NCBI GenBank assembly: GCA_037130755.1
Contig: JBAXSI010000012.1
Location: 8,778 to 72,777, forward strand
Reading direction: 5' to 3'
Source of the DNA: UBA10649 sp037130755
GTDB taxonomy: Bacteria; Actinomycetota; Actinomycetes; S36-B12
DNA: 64,000 nt
Below are positions 9,079 through 16,716 of the stretch, piece after piece; position 1 is the stretch's first letter; the number at the start of each line of letters is the position of its first letter. The notes beneath the pieces were generated by a model, which searched no databases, was not told the origin of the DNA, and saw nothing but the letters and a program-made list of their open reading frames with translations. A program made the position numbers and the translations under genes.

Positions 9079-10272
9079 TCAGCCGGCCTGCGACGCCAGC
9101 GAGCCGGCCCGGCGCGCTCGCGCCACTGCTCCGGGCAGAGCGGCGAGGACGGCATCGACATCGGTCATCGTCGACGACTCCCCGAAACTGAAGCGCAGGG
9201 AAGCTCTCGACAGCGCAGGATCGACTCCCATTGCCAAAAGCACGTGACTGGGCTCGGGGATTCCAGCCGTGCACGCTGATCCGGTTGAGCAGTCGACGCC
9301 GGCGGCGTCGAGAAGCATGAGCAGCAAGTCGCCCTCGCACCCCGGGAAGGATGCGTGCACGTTCCCCGGGAGACGATGATCCGATCCCTGCTCGAGATCG
9401 CCATTGATCCGCGCGTCCGGCACGAGTTCGAGGATCCCGGCGATGAGCGCGTCACGGAGGACGGTCAGTCGGGCGGCACGGTCGGCCTGAGTGGCGACAG
9501 CGTGCTCGACTGCAACGGCGAAGCCAGCGATGGCCGGTGCATCGACAGTGCCCGACCTCACCTCGCGCTCCTGGCCACCGCCATGGAGGACGGGCGTGAT
9601 CTGGGTGCGGGGGTCGGCGATCAGCGCACCCACTCCGAACGGACCGCCGACCTTGTGGCTGCTGATCGTCACGGCGTCAGCGCCCAGGTCGCCAAGATCG
9701 ATGGGCAGCATGCCGAGGGCCTGCACCGCATCGGTGTGGAACGGAACGCCCGCGTCGCGGCACAGGCGCGCGAGCTCGTGCACCGGCTGGACCGTCCCCA
9801 CCTCGTTGTTCGCCCACATGATCGAGCACACGGCCACGGCATCACCGTCGACGAGTTGCTCGGAGACTTCGTCGAGCCGGACCCGCCCGAGGCCGTCCAC
9901 TCCGATCCAGCGGACGTCAGCACCCTGACTTGACTCGAGCCACTCGATCGGGTCGAGGACGGCATGGTGCTCGATGGCGGAGGCGAGGATGCGCGTCGCG
10001 CCATGGCTCGCGCGTCGGGCCCAGAAGAGGCCCTTGAGCGCGAGGTTGTCTGCCTCTGTCCCACCTGAGGTGAACACCACTGCACTGGGGCGGGTGCGAA
10101 GGGCCTCGGCGATGCGCTCCCTGGACTCCTCGACGACGCGGCGCGCTGCACGCCCCTGCGCGTGCAGCGACGACGGATTGCCGACCTGCTCGGACTGCCT
10201 GAGCCATTCGACTCGGGCGGCCGGGAGCATCGGCGTCGTCGCCGCATGATCCACGTACGCCCTGTCGCTCAC
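9079..10272 (-). CDS. iscS: cysteine desulfurase (IscS/NifS class)
   Basis: A PLP enzyme that removes sulfur from cysteine and passes persulfide on, here most directly to MnmA. The 397-residue protein has the PLP lysine Lys207 in SSHKVGG and the catalytic Cys334 in STGSACTAG, and an N-terminal YVDHAATTP typical of the family. I chose the GTG at 10272 over the GTG at 10296. A TACGAT hexamer sits exactly 6 nt before it, and the shorter form matches the family N-terminus. No iscU or suf genes are nearby, which supports a tRNA-thiolation role. First gene of the iscS-mnmA-MetE-like-ligA run. Confidence 0.93.
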   Translation of the reverse strand: MSDRAYVDHAATTPMLPAARVEWLRQSEQVGNPSSLHAQGRAARRVVEESRERIAEALRTRPSAVVFTSGGTEADNLALKGLFWARRASHGATRILASAIEHHAVLDPIEWLESSQGADVRWIGVDGLGRVRLDEVSEQLVDGDAVAVCSIMWANNEVGTVQPVHELARLCRDAGVPFHTDAVQALGMLPIDLGDLGADAVTISSHKVGGPFGVGALIADPRTQITPVLHGGGQEREVRSGTVDAPAIAGFAVAVEHAVATQADRAARLTVLRDALIAGILELVPDARINGDLEQGSDHRLPGNVHASFPGCEGDLLLMLLDAAGVDCSTGSACTAGIPEPSHVLLAMGVDPALSRASLRFSFGESSTMTDVDAVLAALPGAVARARRAGSLASQAG

Positions 10273-10278
10273 GATGGA

Positions 10279-10284
10279 ATCGTA
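10279..10284 (-). promoter_or_regulatory. -10 box of iscS (TACGAT, 6 nt before GTG)
   Basis: Canonical TANNNT on the minus strand ending 6 nt before the GTG at 10272; interpreted as a leaderless promoter. Confidence 0.5.
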
Positions 10285-10325
10285 GTCAGGCGACACGATT
10301 AGGGCCCCGACCGCGCCGACCGAAG

Positions 10326-11282
10326 CTACTGGGCGCGCTTGCTGACCTCGTCAGTGAGCTGCGGGACCACCGTGAACAGGTCGCCCACTACACCGAAGTC
10401 GGCGAGCTCGAAGATCGGGGCCTCGGGATCCTTGTTCACCACCACGATGGTCTTCGAGGTCTGCATTCCGGCCCGGTGCTGGATGGCGCCGGAGATGCCG
10501 TTGGCGATGTAGAGCTGCGGGGAGACCGTCTTGCCGGTCTGGCCGACCTGGAACTGGTGCGGGTACCAGCCGGCGTCGGTGGCCGCGCGGGATGCGCCGA
10601 CGGCCGCACCCAGGGCGTCCGCGAGGCCCTCGATGACGCTGAAGCCCTCAGCACCGCCGACACCGCGTCCGCCGGAGACAACGATCGCGGCCTCCGTCAG
10701 ATCCGGTCGGCCGCCCTTGACGGCCTCAGTGCGTCCGGTGACCTTGGCCTTGGTCGCAGCCTCGGAGAGAGTGACGCTGACGTCGACGCGAGCCGGGGAC
10801 GCCGGTGCCGGCTCAGGGGCGACCGAGTTGCCGCGGACCGTGATGATCGGCGTGCCCGTGATGACCTTCGAGTGGACGACCGTGGAGCCGCCGAAGACGC
10901 TCTGGGTCGCGACGAGGTCGGCCGAGATGCCGACGGCGTCGGTGATGACACCGCTGTCGACCTTGATCGCCAGCCGGCCGGCGATCTCCTTGCCCTCTGC
11001 ACTCGAGGGGATCAGGACCGCTGACGGTGACTTCTCTGCGACCAACTGCGCGAGCAGTTCGGCCTTGGGCGCCACCGGATGGTTGGCGTACTGGTCTCCG
11101 TCCGCGACGTACACGGTCGCGGCGCCGAACTCACCGAGCACTGCAGCGGCGGCATCAGAGAAGCCGGGGCCGGCCCACACTGCCGACGGCGTGCCGAGCC
11201 CGCGAGCCAGCGTCAGCAGTTCGGTCGTGACCTTGCGCACCGTTCCGTCGACCTGATCGACCAGGACCAGAACCTCACCCAT
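10326..11282 (-). CDS. etfA: electron transfer flavoprotein alpha subunit
   Basis: The FAD-binding subunit of the ETF heterodimer, which accepts electrons from acyl-CoA dehydrogenases and passes them to the quinone pool. It has 318 residues, with an N-terminal alpha/beta domain and the C-terminal FAD-binding domain. The C-terminal motifs are VSGGRGVG, GASRAATDAGW, QVGQTGKTVSP and the ending NKDPEAPIFELADFGVVGD. It lies 43 nt after etfB, and a GAGGAAGA stretch precedes its ATG. The gene pair is the fixA/fixB homologue common in actinobacteria. Confidence 0.96.
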   Translation of the reverse strand: MGEVLVLVDQVDGTVRKVTTELLTLARGLGTPSAVWAGPGFSDAAAAVLGEFGAATVYVADGDQYANHPVAPKAELLAQLVAEKSPSAVLIPSSAEGKEIAGRLAIKVDSGVITDAVGISADLVATQSVFGGSTVVHSKVITGTPIITVRGNSVAPEPAPASPARVDVSVTLSEAATKAKVTGRTEAVKGGRPDLTEAAIVVSGGRGVGGAEGFSVIEGLADALGAAVGASRAATDAGWYPHQFQVGQTGKTVSPQLYIANGISGAIQHRAGMQTSKTIVVVNKDPEAPIFELADFGVVGDLFTVVPQLTDEVSKRAQ

Positions 11283-11325
11283 GACGTCTTCCTCTATCTC
11301 TCGTGGTCTATGCCGTCGGAACGGA

Positions 11326-12105
11326 TCAGATGAACTTGTGCTCGGACAGGTAGTCGGCGATCTTCACGCCGCCGTCACCGGCATCGGTGACGACCGTGCC
11401 GGCGGCCTTCGGCGGGCGCGCGGCGAAGTCGGCGACAGTGGACCATGCCGCTGACAGGCCGAGCTTGGAGGCGTCGAGGCCGGCATCGGCGATCGACAGG
11501 GTCTCGACCGGCTTCTTCTTGGCGGCCATGATCCCCTTGAAGGACGGGTAGCGCGGCTCGTTGATCTTCTCTACGACACTGATGACGGCCGGCAAGGTGG
11601 CCTCGACGGTGTCGAATCCGGTCTCGGACACGCGATGCGTCACGACCGAGTCGCCGGAGATCTCGACCTTCTGTGCGAACGTTGCCTGCGCCCAGCCGAG
11701 CCGCTCGGCCACCATTGCCGGCACGACGCTCATGCGGGCGTCCGTCGACTCCGAGCCGAAGAGCACGAGGTCGAAGCCGCGGTCCTTGAGGATCTCGGCA
11801 AGCGCGTAGGAGGTCGCCAGTGCATCGGACCCGTGCAGGCCATCGTCGATCAGGTGAATGCCTGCCTCAGCGCCCATGCTCAGTGCCTTGCGCACCGTCT
11901 CGGCAGCCTTCACCGGACCCATGGTCACGACCGTGACGTCACCACCGTGCGCCTCGACCAGTTGCAGCGCCTCCTCGACGGCGTACTCGTCGATCTCGTT
12001 CATCACGCCCTCGGGACCCTCGCGATCCAGCGTGGAGTCACCCGCCTGAAGCGTCTTCTCTGCCCACGTGTCCGGCACCTGCTTCACGCACACCGCGATC
12101 TTCAT
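11326..12105 (-). CDS. etfB: electron transfer flavoprotein beta subunit
   Basis: The partner of EtfA; it binds AMP and contains the recognition loop that docks acyl-CoA dehydrogenases. It has 259 residues starting MKIAVCVKQVPDT, and carries the ETF-beta signature region around VEKINEPRYPSFKGIMAAKKK. The start ATG at 12105 has a strong AGGAGG site 9 nt upstream. First gene of etfB-etfA. Its promoter region carries the inverted repeat described separately, so the operon is probably under a repressor that answers to acyl-CoA or similar signals. Confidence 0.96.
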   Translation of the reverse strand: MKIAVCVKQVPDTWAEKTLQAGDSTLDREGPEGVMNEIDEYAVEEALQLVEAHGGDVTVVTMGPVKAAETVRKALSMGAEAGIHLIDDGLHGSDALATSYALAEILKDRGFDLVLFGSESTDARMSVVPAMVAERLGWAQATFAQKVEISGDSVVTHRVSETGFDTVEATLPAVISVVEKINEPRYPSFKGIMAAKKKPVETLSIADAGLDASKLGLSAAWSTVADFAARPPKAAGTVVTDAGDGGVKIADYLSEHKFI

Positions 12106-12140
12106 GAAGGTGATCCTCCTGATGGTCATCCGAGTCGTAG

Positions 12141-12154
12141 TTACTCACGAGTAA
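12141..12154. promoter_or_regulatory. inverted repeat TTACTC-AC-GAGTAA, candidate operator of etfBA
   Basis: A perfect 6+2+6 inverted repeat 36 nt upstream of the etfB start, in an AT-rich patch that also contains TATATT on the etfB strand. The architecture is typical of a TetR-family operator. The regulator is not in the window. Confidence 0.5.
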
Positions 12155-12202
12155 TATAGCCGGGCCTGCGCGAAACCCGCCACGCAAGGTCCCGGCTGAA
12201 GG

Positions 12203-12982
12203 CTAGCGACCGGAGAACTGCGCCTTTCCCGGGCCGTTCTCGATGAAGGACGCCATGCCAATCTTCTGATCGTCCGTCGCGAACAGCCCCGAGAACTCCA
12301 GCCGCTCGAGTTCCAGGCCCGTTGCCAGGTCGGTCTCGATCCCGCCGTCGATGGCCCGCTTCGCCGCGCGCATCGCCATCGCCGGGCCCTTGGCCAGCTT
12401 GCCGGCCAGCTCCATCGCCGTGGTGTAGACCTCCGCTGCTGGCACGACCGAGTTGACCAGCCCTATGGCGAGCGCCTCCTGCGCATCGACCATCCGACCG
12501 GTGAAGATGATCTCCTTTGCCCGCGATGGCCCCACCAGGCGCGGCAGCCGCTGCGTTCCGCCGGCGCCCGGGATGACACCGAGCCTGATCTCGGGCTGGC
12601 CCAGCTTCGCGTCATCCGCGGCGATCCGAAGGTCGCAGCACAGGGCAAGCTCGCAACCGCCACCCAGCGCATACCCGGTAACGGCCGCGATCGTGGGCTG
12701 CGGGATCCCGGCAACGGCATCGAAGGCCCCCTGCAGCGCCGCCGAGGCCATGGCCATGTCCTGATATGTCATATCGGCCATCTCCTTGATGTCCGCGCCG
12801 GCGGCGAACACCTGCGGACCGCCGTAGAGCACGACTGCTCCCACATCCGCGCGATCGGACAGTTCCAGCGCAGCGTCCCTGATCTCGCGCTGCACCTGCA
12901 AGGACAGTGGGTTCATGGGCGGGCGGTCCAGTCGAATCGTCGCAACCGCACCACTGACTTCGACCGACACGAACTGCGCCAT
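12203..12982 (-). CDS. enoyl-CoA hydratase (crotonase family)
   Basis: Hydrates 2-enoyl-CoA to 3-hydroxyacyl-CoA. In this window it could also serve as the crotonyl-CoA/3-hydroxybutyryl-CoA interconverting step of the ethylmalonyl-CoA pathway. The 259-residue protein has the oxyanion-hole segment AAGADIKEM and both catalytic glutamates, in GGGCELAL and GQPEI, followed by PGAGGTQRL. This points to a true hydratase rather than an isomerase. The start ATG has AGGAGGTG 5 nt upstream; the open frame further upstream is spurious. The exact chain-length preference cannot be read from sequence. Confidence 0.93.
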   Translation of the reverse strand: MAQFVSVEVSGAVATIRLDRPPMNPLSLQVQREIRDAALELSDRADVGAVVLYGGPQVFAAGADIKEMADMTYQDMAMASAALQGAFDAVAGIPQPTIAAVTGYALGGGCELALCCDLRIAADDAKLGQPEIRLGVIPGAGGTQRLPRLVGPSRAKEIIFTGRMVDAQEALAIGLVNSVVPAAEVYTTAMELAGKLAKGPAMAMRAAKRAIDGGIETDLATGLELERLEFSGLFATDDQKIGMASFIENGPGKAQFSGR

Positions 12983-13079
12983 CGCGCACCTCCTGGTTGC
13001 CGCAATGCCGGCGGATCGATCCGTCCCGGCTCGTGGTTCGCAGCGTAGTGGCGACCCGGTGGCCTCCCCGGCGCGCCTG

Positions 13080-13085
13080 TAGCGT
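13080..13085 (+). promoter_or_regulatory. -10 box of glgX (TAGCGT, 6 nt before GTG)
   Basis: Canonical TANNNT followed by exactly 6 nt and GTG at 13092. An earlier in-frame GTG at 13086 lies inside the spacer and is therefore disfavoured. Confidence 0.5.
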
Positions 13086-13091
13086 GTGAGG

Positions 13092-15197
13092 GTGACAGGG
13101 AACGCCTCAACGGGCTGGGATCCGCTCGGCGTGACCCCGGACCGGCATGGCGGCGCGCATGTGGCCCTGTGGGCGCAAGGGGCCACGTCCGTGGATCTGT
13201 GCCTGTTCGACGAGGACGGCAACGAAAAGCGGATCCCGCTGACCGAGCGGATGTTCAACGTCTTCCATCGGCACGTCCATGACCTGCCCGCCGGTACCCG
13301 CTACGGCTTCCGTGTCGATGGTCCGTGGGATCCGGCGACCGGCCACCGATGGAACCCGAGCAAGCTGCTGCTCGACCCCTACGCCAAGGCAATCGACGGC
13401 CAGTTCACCCTCGACCCCTCCGTCTTCGGCCACGTCGGCGCGGACGACCTGACGATCAACCTCATGGACTCCTCGCCGTACGTGCCCCGAAGCATCGTCG
13501 TCGACGACCACTTCGACTGGGGCGACGACCGTCCGCCCGGCACCGCGTGGGGCGACACCGTCATCTACGAGACGCACGTACGCGGCATCACGAAATTGCA
13601 TCCGTCGATCCCCGAGCACGAGCGCGGCACCTATGCAGGACTGACGCATCCCGCCGTGCTCGAGCACCTCACCACACTGGGCGTCACCGCGATCGAACTG
13701 CTGCCCGTGCACCACTTCGTCGACGAGACGCACCTGCTCGAACTCGGCCTGACGAACTACTGGGGCTACAACTCCATCGGCTACTTCGCGCCGCACGCTG
13801 CCTACTCGTCTACAGGCGCACGGGGCGGGCAGGTCTCCGAGTTCAAGCGCATGGTGAAGGCCATGCACGCAGCAGGGCTCGAGGTGATCCTCGACGTCGT
13901 CTACAACCACACGGCCGAAGGCAACCAGTTCGGCCCGACGCTGAGCTTCCGGGGCATCGACAACGACGACTACTACCACCTGCGCGAACGCGGTCGGTAC
14001 TACGCGGACTACACCGGCTGCGGCAACACCCTCGATGTCTCGAAGCCGCACGTCCTGCAGTTGGTGATGGACTCGTTGCGCTACTGGGTGGAGGAGATGC
14101 ACGTCGACGGCTTCCGCTTCGACCTTGCGTCCGCCCTGGCCCGCTCGTTCCACGACGTCAACATGCTGGGCAACTTCATGACGACGATCCAGCAGGATCC
14201 CGTCCTTCGCCGCGTGAAGCTCATCGCCGAACCGTGGGACGTCGGACCGGGCGGCTACCAGGTCGGCGAGTTCCCGCCGCTGTGGACCGAATGGAACGAC
14301 AAGTACCGCGACAACGTGCGCGAGTTCTGGCGCGGCCGGGCCGGCATCGGCGAGCTGGGCTGGCGCCTTTCCGGCTCCGCGGACCTGTACGCCAGCGAGG
14401 GCCGTCGTCCGTTCGCGTCCATCAACTTCGTCACAGCGCACGACGGCTTCACGATGCGGGACCTGGTCTCCTACGACAACAAGCACAACGAGGCCAACCT
14501 CGAGTATAACCGGGACGGCACCGAAAACAACCGCTCGTCCAACTACGGAGTCGAGGGCGAGACCCGCGACGAGATCATCATCGACACACGCCGCCAGCAG
14601 TTGCGCAACCTCCTGGCCACGCTGCTGCTGTCAACAGGCGTGCCCATGATCGCCGGCGGCGACGAGTTCGGCCGCACGCAGCGCGGCAACAACAACGCGT
14701 ACTGCCAGGACAACGACATCTCCTGGTACGACTGGAACTGGGAGCCCTGGCAGTCCGACCTCAAGGTCTTCGCCAGCCAGGTGCTGCATCTTCGTCGCCT
14801 GCACAGCGCCTTCCGGCAGCGCTACTTCTTCGCCGGGCTCCCCCTCCACGCCGGCGGCCCCAAGGATCTCGCGTGGTTGAAGCCGGACGGGACCGAGATC
14901 ATCGACGCCGACTGGCACGCTCCGGACGCGCGGACGCTGGGCATGTTCCTGGCCGGTGAGCAGCACGGCCTCGACGAGCACGGTCAGCCGATCCGCGGAG
15001 AGGCCTTTCTGCTCCTTCTTCACGCAGGCGAGGACCCGCACGCGTTCGTCCTGCCTGGGCGGCCGTACGGGAACGGCTACCTCCGGATCGTCGACACCTC
15101 TACAGGTCAGGCGTTCGAGGGCGGGGCGCTGTACGGAGCGGGGTCCGTCGTGACGATGCCCGCGCGCTCAATGATGGTCTTCCGCGCGCTCACATAG
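13092..15197 (+). CDS. glgX: glycogen debranching enzyme GlgX (isoamylase type)
   Basis: A GH13 subfamily 11 enzyme that hydrolyses alpha-1,6 branches left after phosphorylase action. The 701-residue protein has an N-terminal CBM48-like domain (about 1-130) and then the catalytic barrel. The nucleophile Asp is in DGFRFDLASAL, the acid/base Glu in IAEPWDVG, and the transition-state Asp in VTAHDGFT. The family motif NYWGYN is also present. The start is the GTG at 13092 on promoter grounds. It is co-directional with the secreted phosphoesterase but each has its own -10 box. With glgP downstream it forms the catabolic arm of glucan metabolism. Confidence 0.95.
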   Translation: MTGNASTGWDPLGVTPDRHGGAHVALWAQGATSVDLCLFDEDGNEKRIPLTERMFNVFHRHVHDLPAGTRYGFRVDGPWDPATGHRWNPSKLLLDPYAKAIDGQFTLDPSVFGHVGADDLTINLMDSSPYVPRSIVVDDHFDWGDDRPPGTAWGDTVIYETHVRGITKLHPSIPEHERGTYAGLTHPAVLEHLTTLGVTAIELLPVHHFVDETHLLELGLTNYWGYNSIGYFAPHAAYSSTGARGGQVSEFKRMVKAMHAAGLEVILDVVYNHTAEGNQFGPTLSFRGIDNDDYYHLRERGRYYADYTGCGNTLDVSKPHVLQLVMDSLRYWVEEMHVDGFRFDLASALARSFHDVNMLGNFMTTIQQDPVLRRVKLIAEPWDVGPGGYQVGEFPPLWTEWNDKYRDNVREFWRGRAGIGELGWRLSGSADLYASEGRRPFASINFVTAHDGFTMRDLVSYDNKHNEANLEYNRDGTENNRSSNYGVEGETRDEIIIDTRRQQLRNLLATLLLSTGVPMIAGGDEFGRTQRGNNNAYCQDNDISWYDWNWEPWQSDLKVFASQVLHLRRLHSAFRQRYFFAGLPLHAGGPKDLAWLKPDGTEIIDADWHAPDARTLGMFLAGEQHGLDEHGQPIRGEAFLLLLHAGEDPHAFVLPGRPYGNGYLRIVDTSTGQAFEGGALYGAGSVVTMPARSMMVFRALT

Positions 15198-15223
15198 CGT
15201 TTCCGTCCGCCCTCAGCGCTCAC

Positions 15224-15229
15224 TACTCT
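15224..15229 (+). promoter_or_regulatory. -10 box of the secreted phosphoesterase (TACTCT, 6 nt before ATG)
   Basis: TACTCT, a 6-nt spacer and ATG at 15236, in the 38-bp gap after glgX. Fits a leaderless start. Confidence 0.5.
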
Positions 15230-15235
15230 CGAGGG

Positions 15236-16705
15236 ATGGCTTCCCTGCCTCGCATCGTGCGCACGTCGTCCTTGGCGGCGGGCCTCGCGGCGCTGGTCGC
15301 CGTCGCCCTGCCGACCACTCCCGCAATGAGTACCGCGGCCGGCTTCAATCCAGGGGTGATCGCGGCGTACGCCATCGCGGCTCCGGTGTCCGAGGCTGCC
15401 TCAGGCCTGGTCGCCCGCGCCGTGATTCCGCGTGGAGCGGCCTGCCCGAACATCGTGGTGCGCGTCTCGGGTCGCTCAGCATCCGACGAGGTCGTCATGT
15501 ACGGCCGCAATCTGCCGGCCACGACCGCACCGGCCTTCGAGGCCATCACCGTGTGCTCGGCACGCATTCCCGCCAACGCCATATCGGCCAGCGTCATGGG
15601 CCACCCGATACCGGCCCACATGCCCACGCGTGTTCGCAGCCTGGCACTGTTCAGCGACACCGGCTGCCGCATCAAGCCACCCCACCTGCAGGACTGCGCC
15701 GACCTCAGCAGTTGGCCCTTGGCGAGCATCGCGGAGTCCATCGTCGAGGAGCGGCCGGACGCCATCCTCTTCGCCGGCGACTTCTTCTACCGCGAGGCAC
15801 CTTGCCCGCCCGAGGTCCAGAACTGGTGCGGATCCAGCCCACCTCCGGTCGCCGGCCTGCCGTTCAAGGACAGCGCGTACGGCTGGATCGCCGATGTACT
15901 CCTGCCGATGGCACCTCTCCTGTCGACGGCACCGCTGATCATCGCCCGGGGCAATCACGAGGCGTGCAATCGCGGAGGCAATGGGTACTTCCTGCTGTTC
16001 GACCCACGCCGCGACACGACGGCGACGTGCGCACCGATCGACGGACCGGGCGGTCTCACCGCTCCCCAAACGACTCCCACCCCGACCTACACCGTCGACC
16101 TGCCCATCACGGCGGGCCGCACGCTGCGGCTGGCGATCGTCGACACGGCGGGCGGCATCGACTCCCAAGCCGACGCCGTTGCCGACATCCACCGCCCGGC
16201 GTTCGTGGCCGCCGCCCACCTGACCACTCCTCGCGCCGGCGTGGAGAACTGGCTGGTGACCCATCGGCCCGTGTTCGGATTTGCCAGCCCGGAGATGGCT
16301 GGCCCGCCCGTGCCCTTCGACCCCTGGGTGGGGGCCGACGCCCAGACGGCAGCGTCCTTCGGCCTACTGGGCCACTTCGACCTTGTGTTCTCCTCGCACA
16401 TCCACATCGGTCAGGCCGTTCAGATCCCTGGCCAACCTGGACAGTTGATCCTGGGAAACGGCGGGACGCTTCTCGATCCGCTGACCGGCTATCCGCTCCC
16501 CACGACCGGACCCACCGACGCCGCTGGTCAGGCCTACCCGCCGCCCGTCTCAGCCTGGATCGCGCCGCGCTTCGGCTACGCCATCGCACGGCCGAACGCG
16601 CAGGCCGGCTCGTGGCGGATCGAGGTCAACGACCCGTTAGGTCGTCAGTTCGCCCGCTGCGGCGTGGCCAAACGGCAGATCTACTGCCGCGACCTGCCCC
16701 GCTGA
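15236..16705 (+). CDS. secreted metallophosphoesterase
   Basis: A 489-residue exported protein. Residues 1-35 form a signal peptide with a basic start, a hydrophobic stretch and Ala-rich cleavage region. The calcineurin-type metallophosphoesterase signature is spread over residues 135-390: SDTG, GDFFYRE, RGNHE, THRP and SSHIHI in place of the usual GHxH. Ten or so cysteines are consistent with disulfides outside the cell. The substrate is unknown; relatives hydrolyse phosphomonoesters or diesters. Its place between glgX and glgP may be accidental because it has its own promoter and an extracellular location. Confidence 0.85.
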   Translation: MASLPRIVRTSSLAAGLAALVAVALPTTPAMSTAAGFNPGVIAAYAIAAPVSEAASGLVARAVIPRGAACPNIVVRVSGRSASDEVVMYGRNLPATTAPAFEAITVCSARIPANAISASVMGHPIPAHMPTRVRSLALFSDTGCRIKPPHLQDCADLSSWPLASIAESIVEERPDAILFAGDFFYREAPCPPEVQNWCGSSPPPVAGLPFKDSAYGWIADVLLPMAPLLSTAPLIIARGNHEACNRGGNGYFLLFDPRRDTTATCAPIDGPGGLTAPQTTPTPTYTVDLPITAGRTLRLAIVDTAGGIDSQADAVADIHRPAFVAAAHLTTPRAGVENWLVTHRPVFGFASPEMAGPPVPFDPWVGADAQTAASFGLLGHFDLVFSSHIHIGQAVQIPGQPGQLILGNGGTLLDPLTGYPLPTTGPTDAAGQAYPPPVSAWIAPRFGYAIARPNAQAGSWRIEVNDPLGRQFARCGVAKRQIYCRDLPR

Positions 16706-16716
16706 ATCGGCTTCGA

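Noticed and set aside
13012..13023. Palindrome CGGATCGATCCG upstream of the crotonase gene
   Set aside because: A 12-bp self-complementary site is expected several times by chance in 64 kb, and nothing in its position ties it to the promoter.
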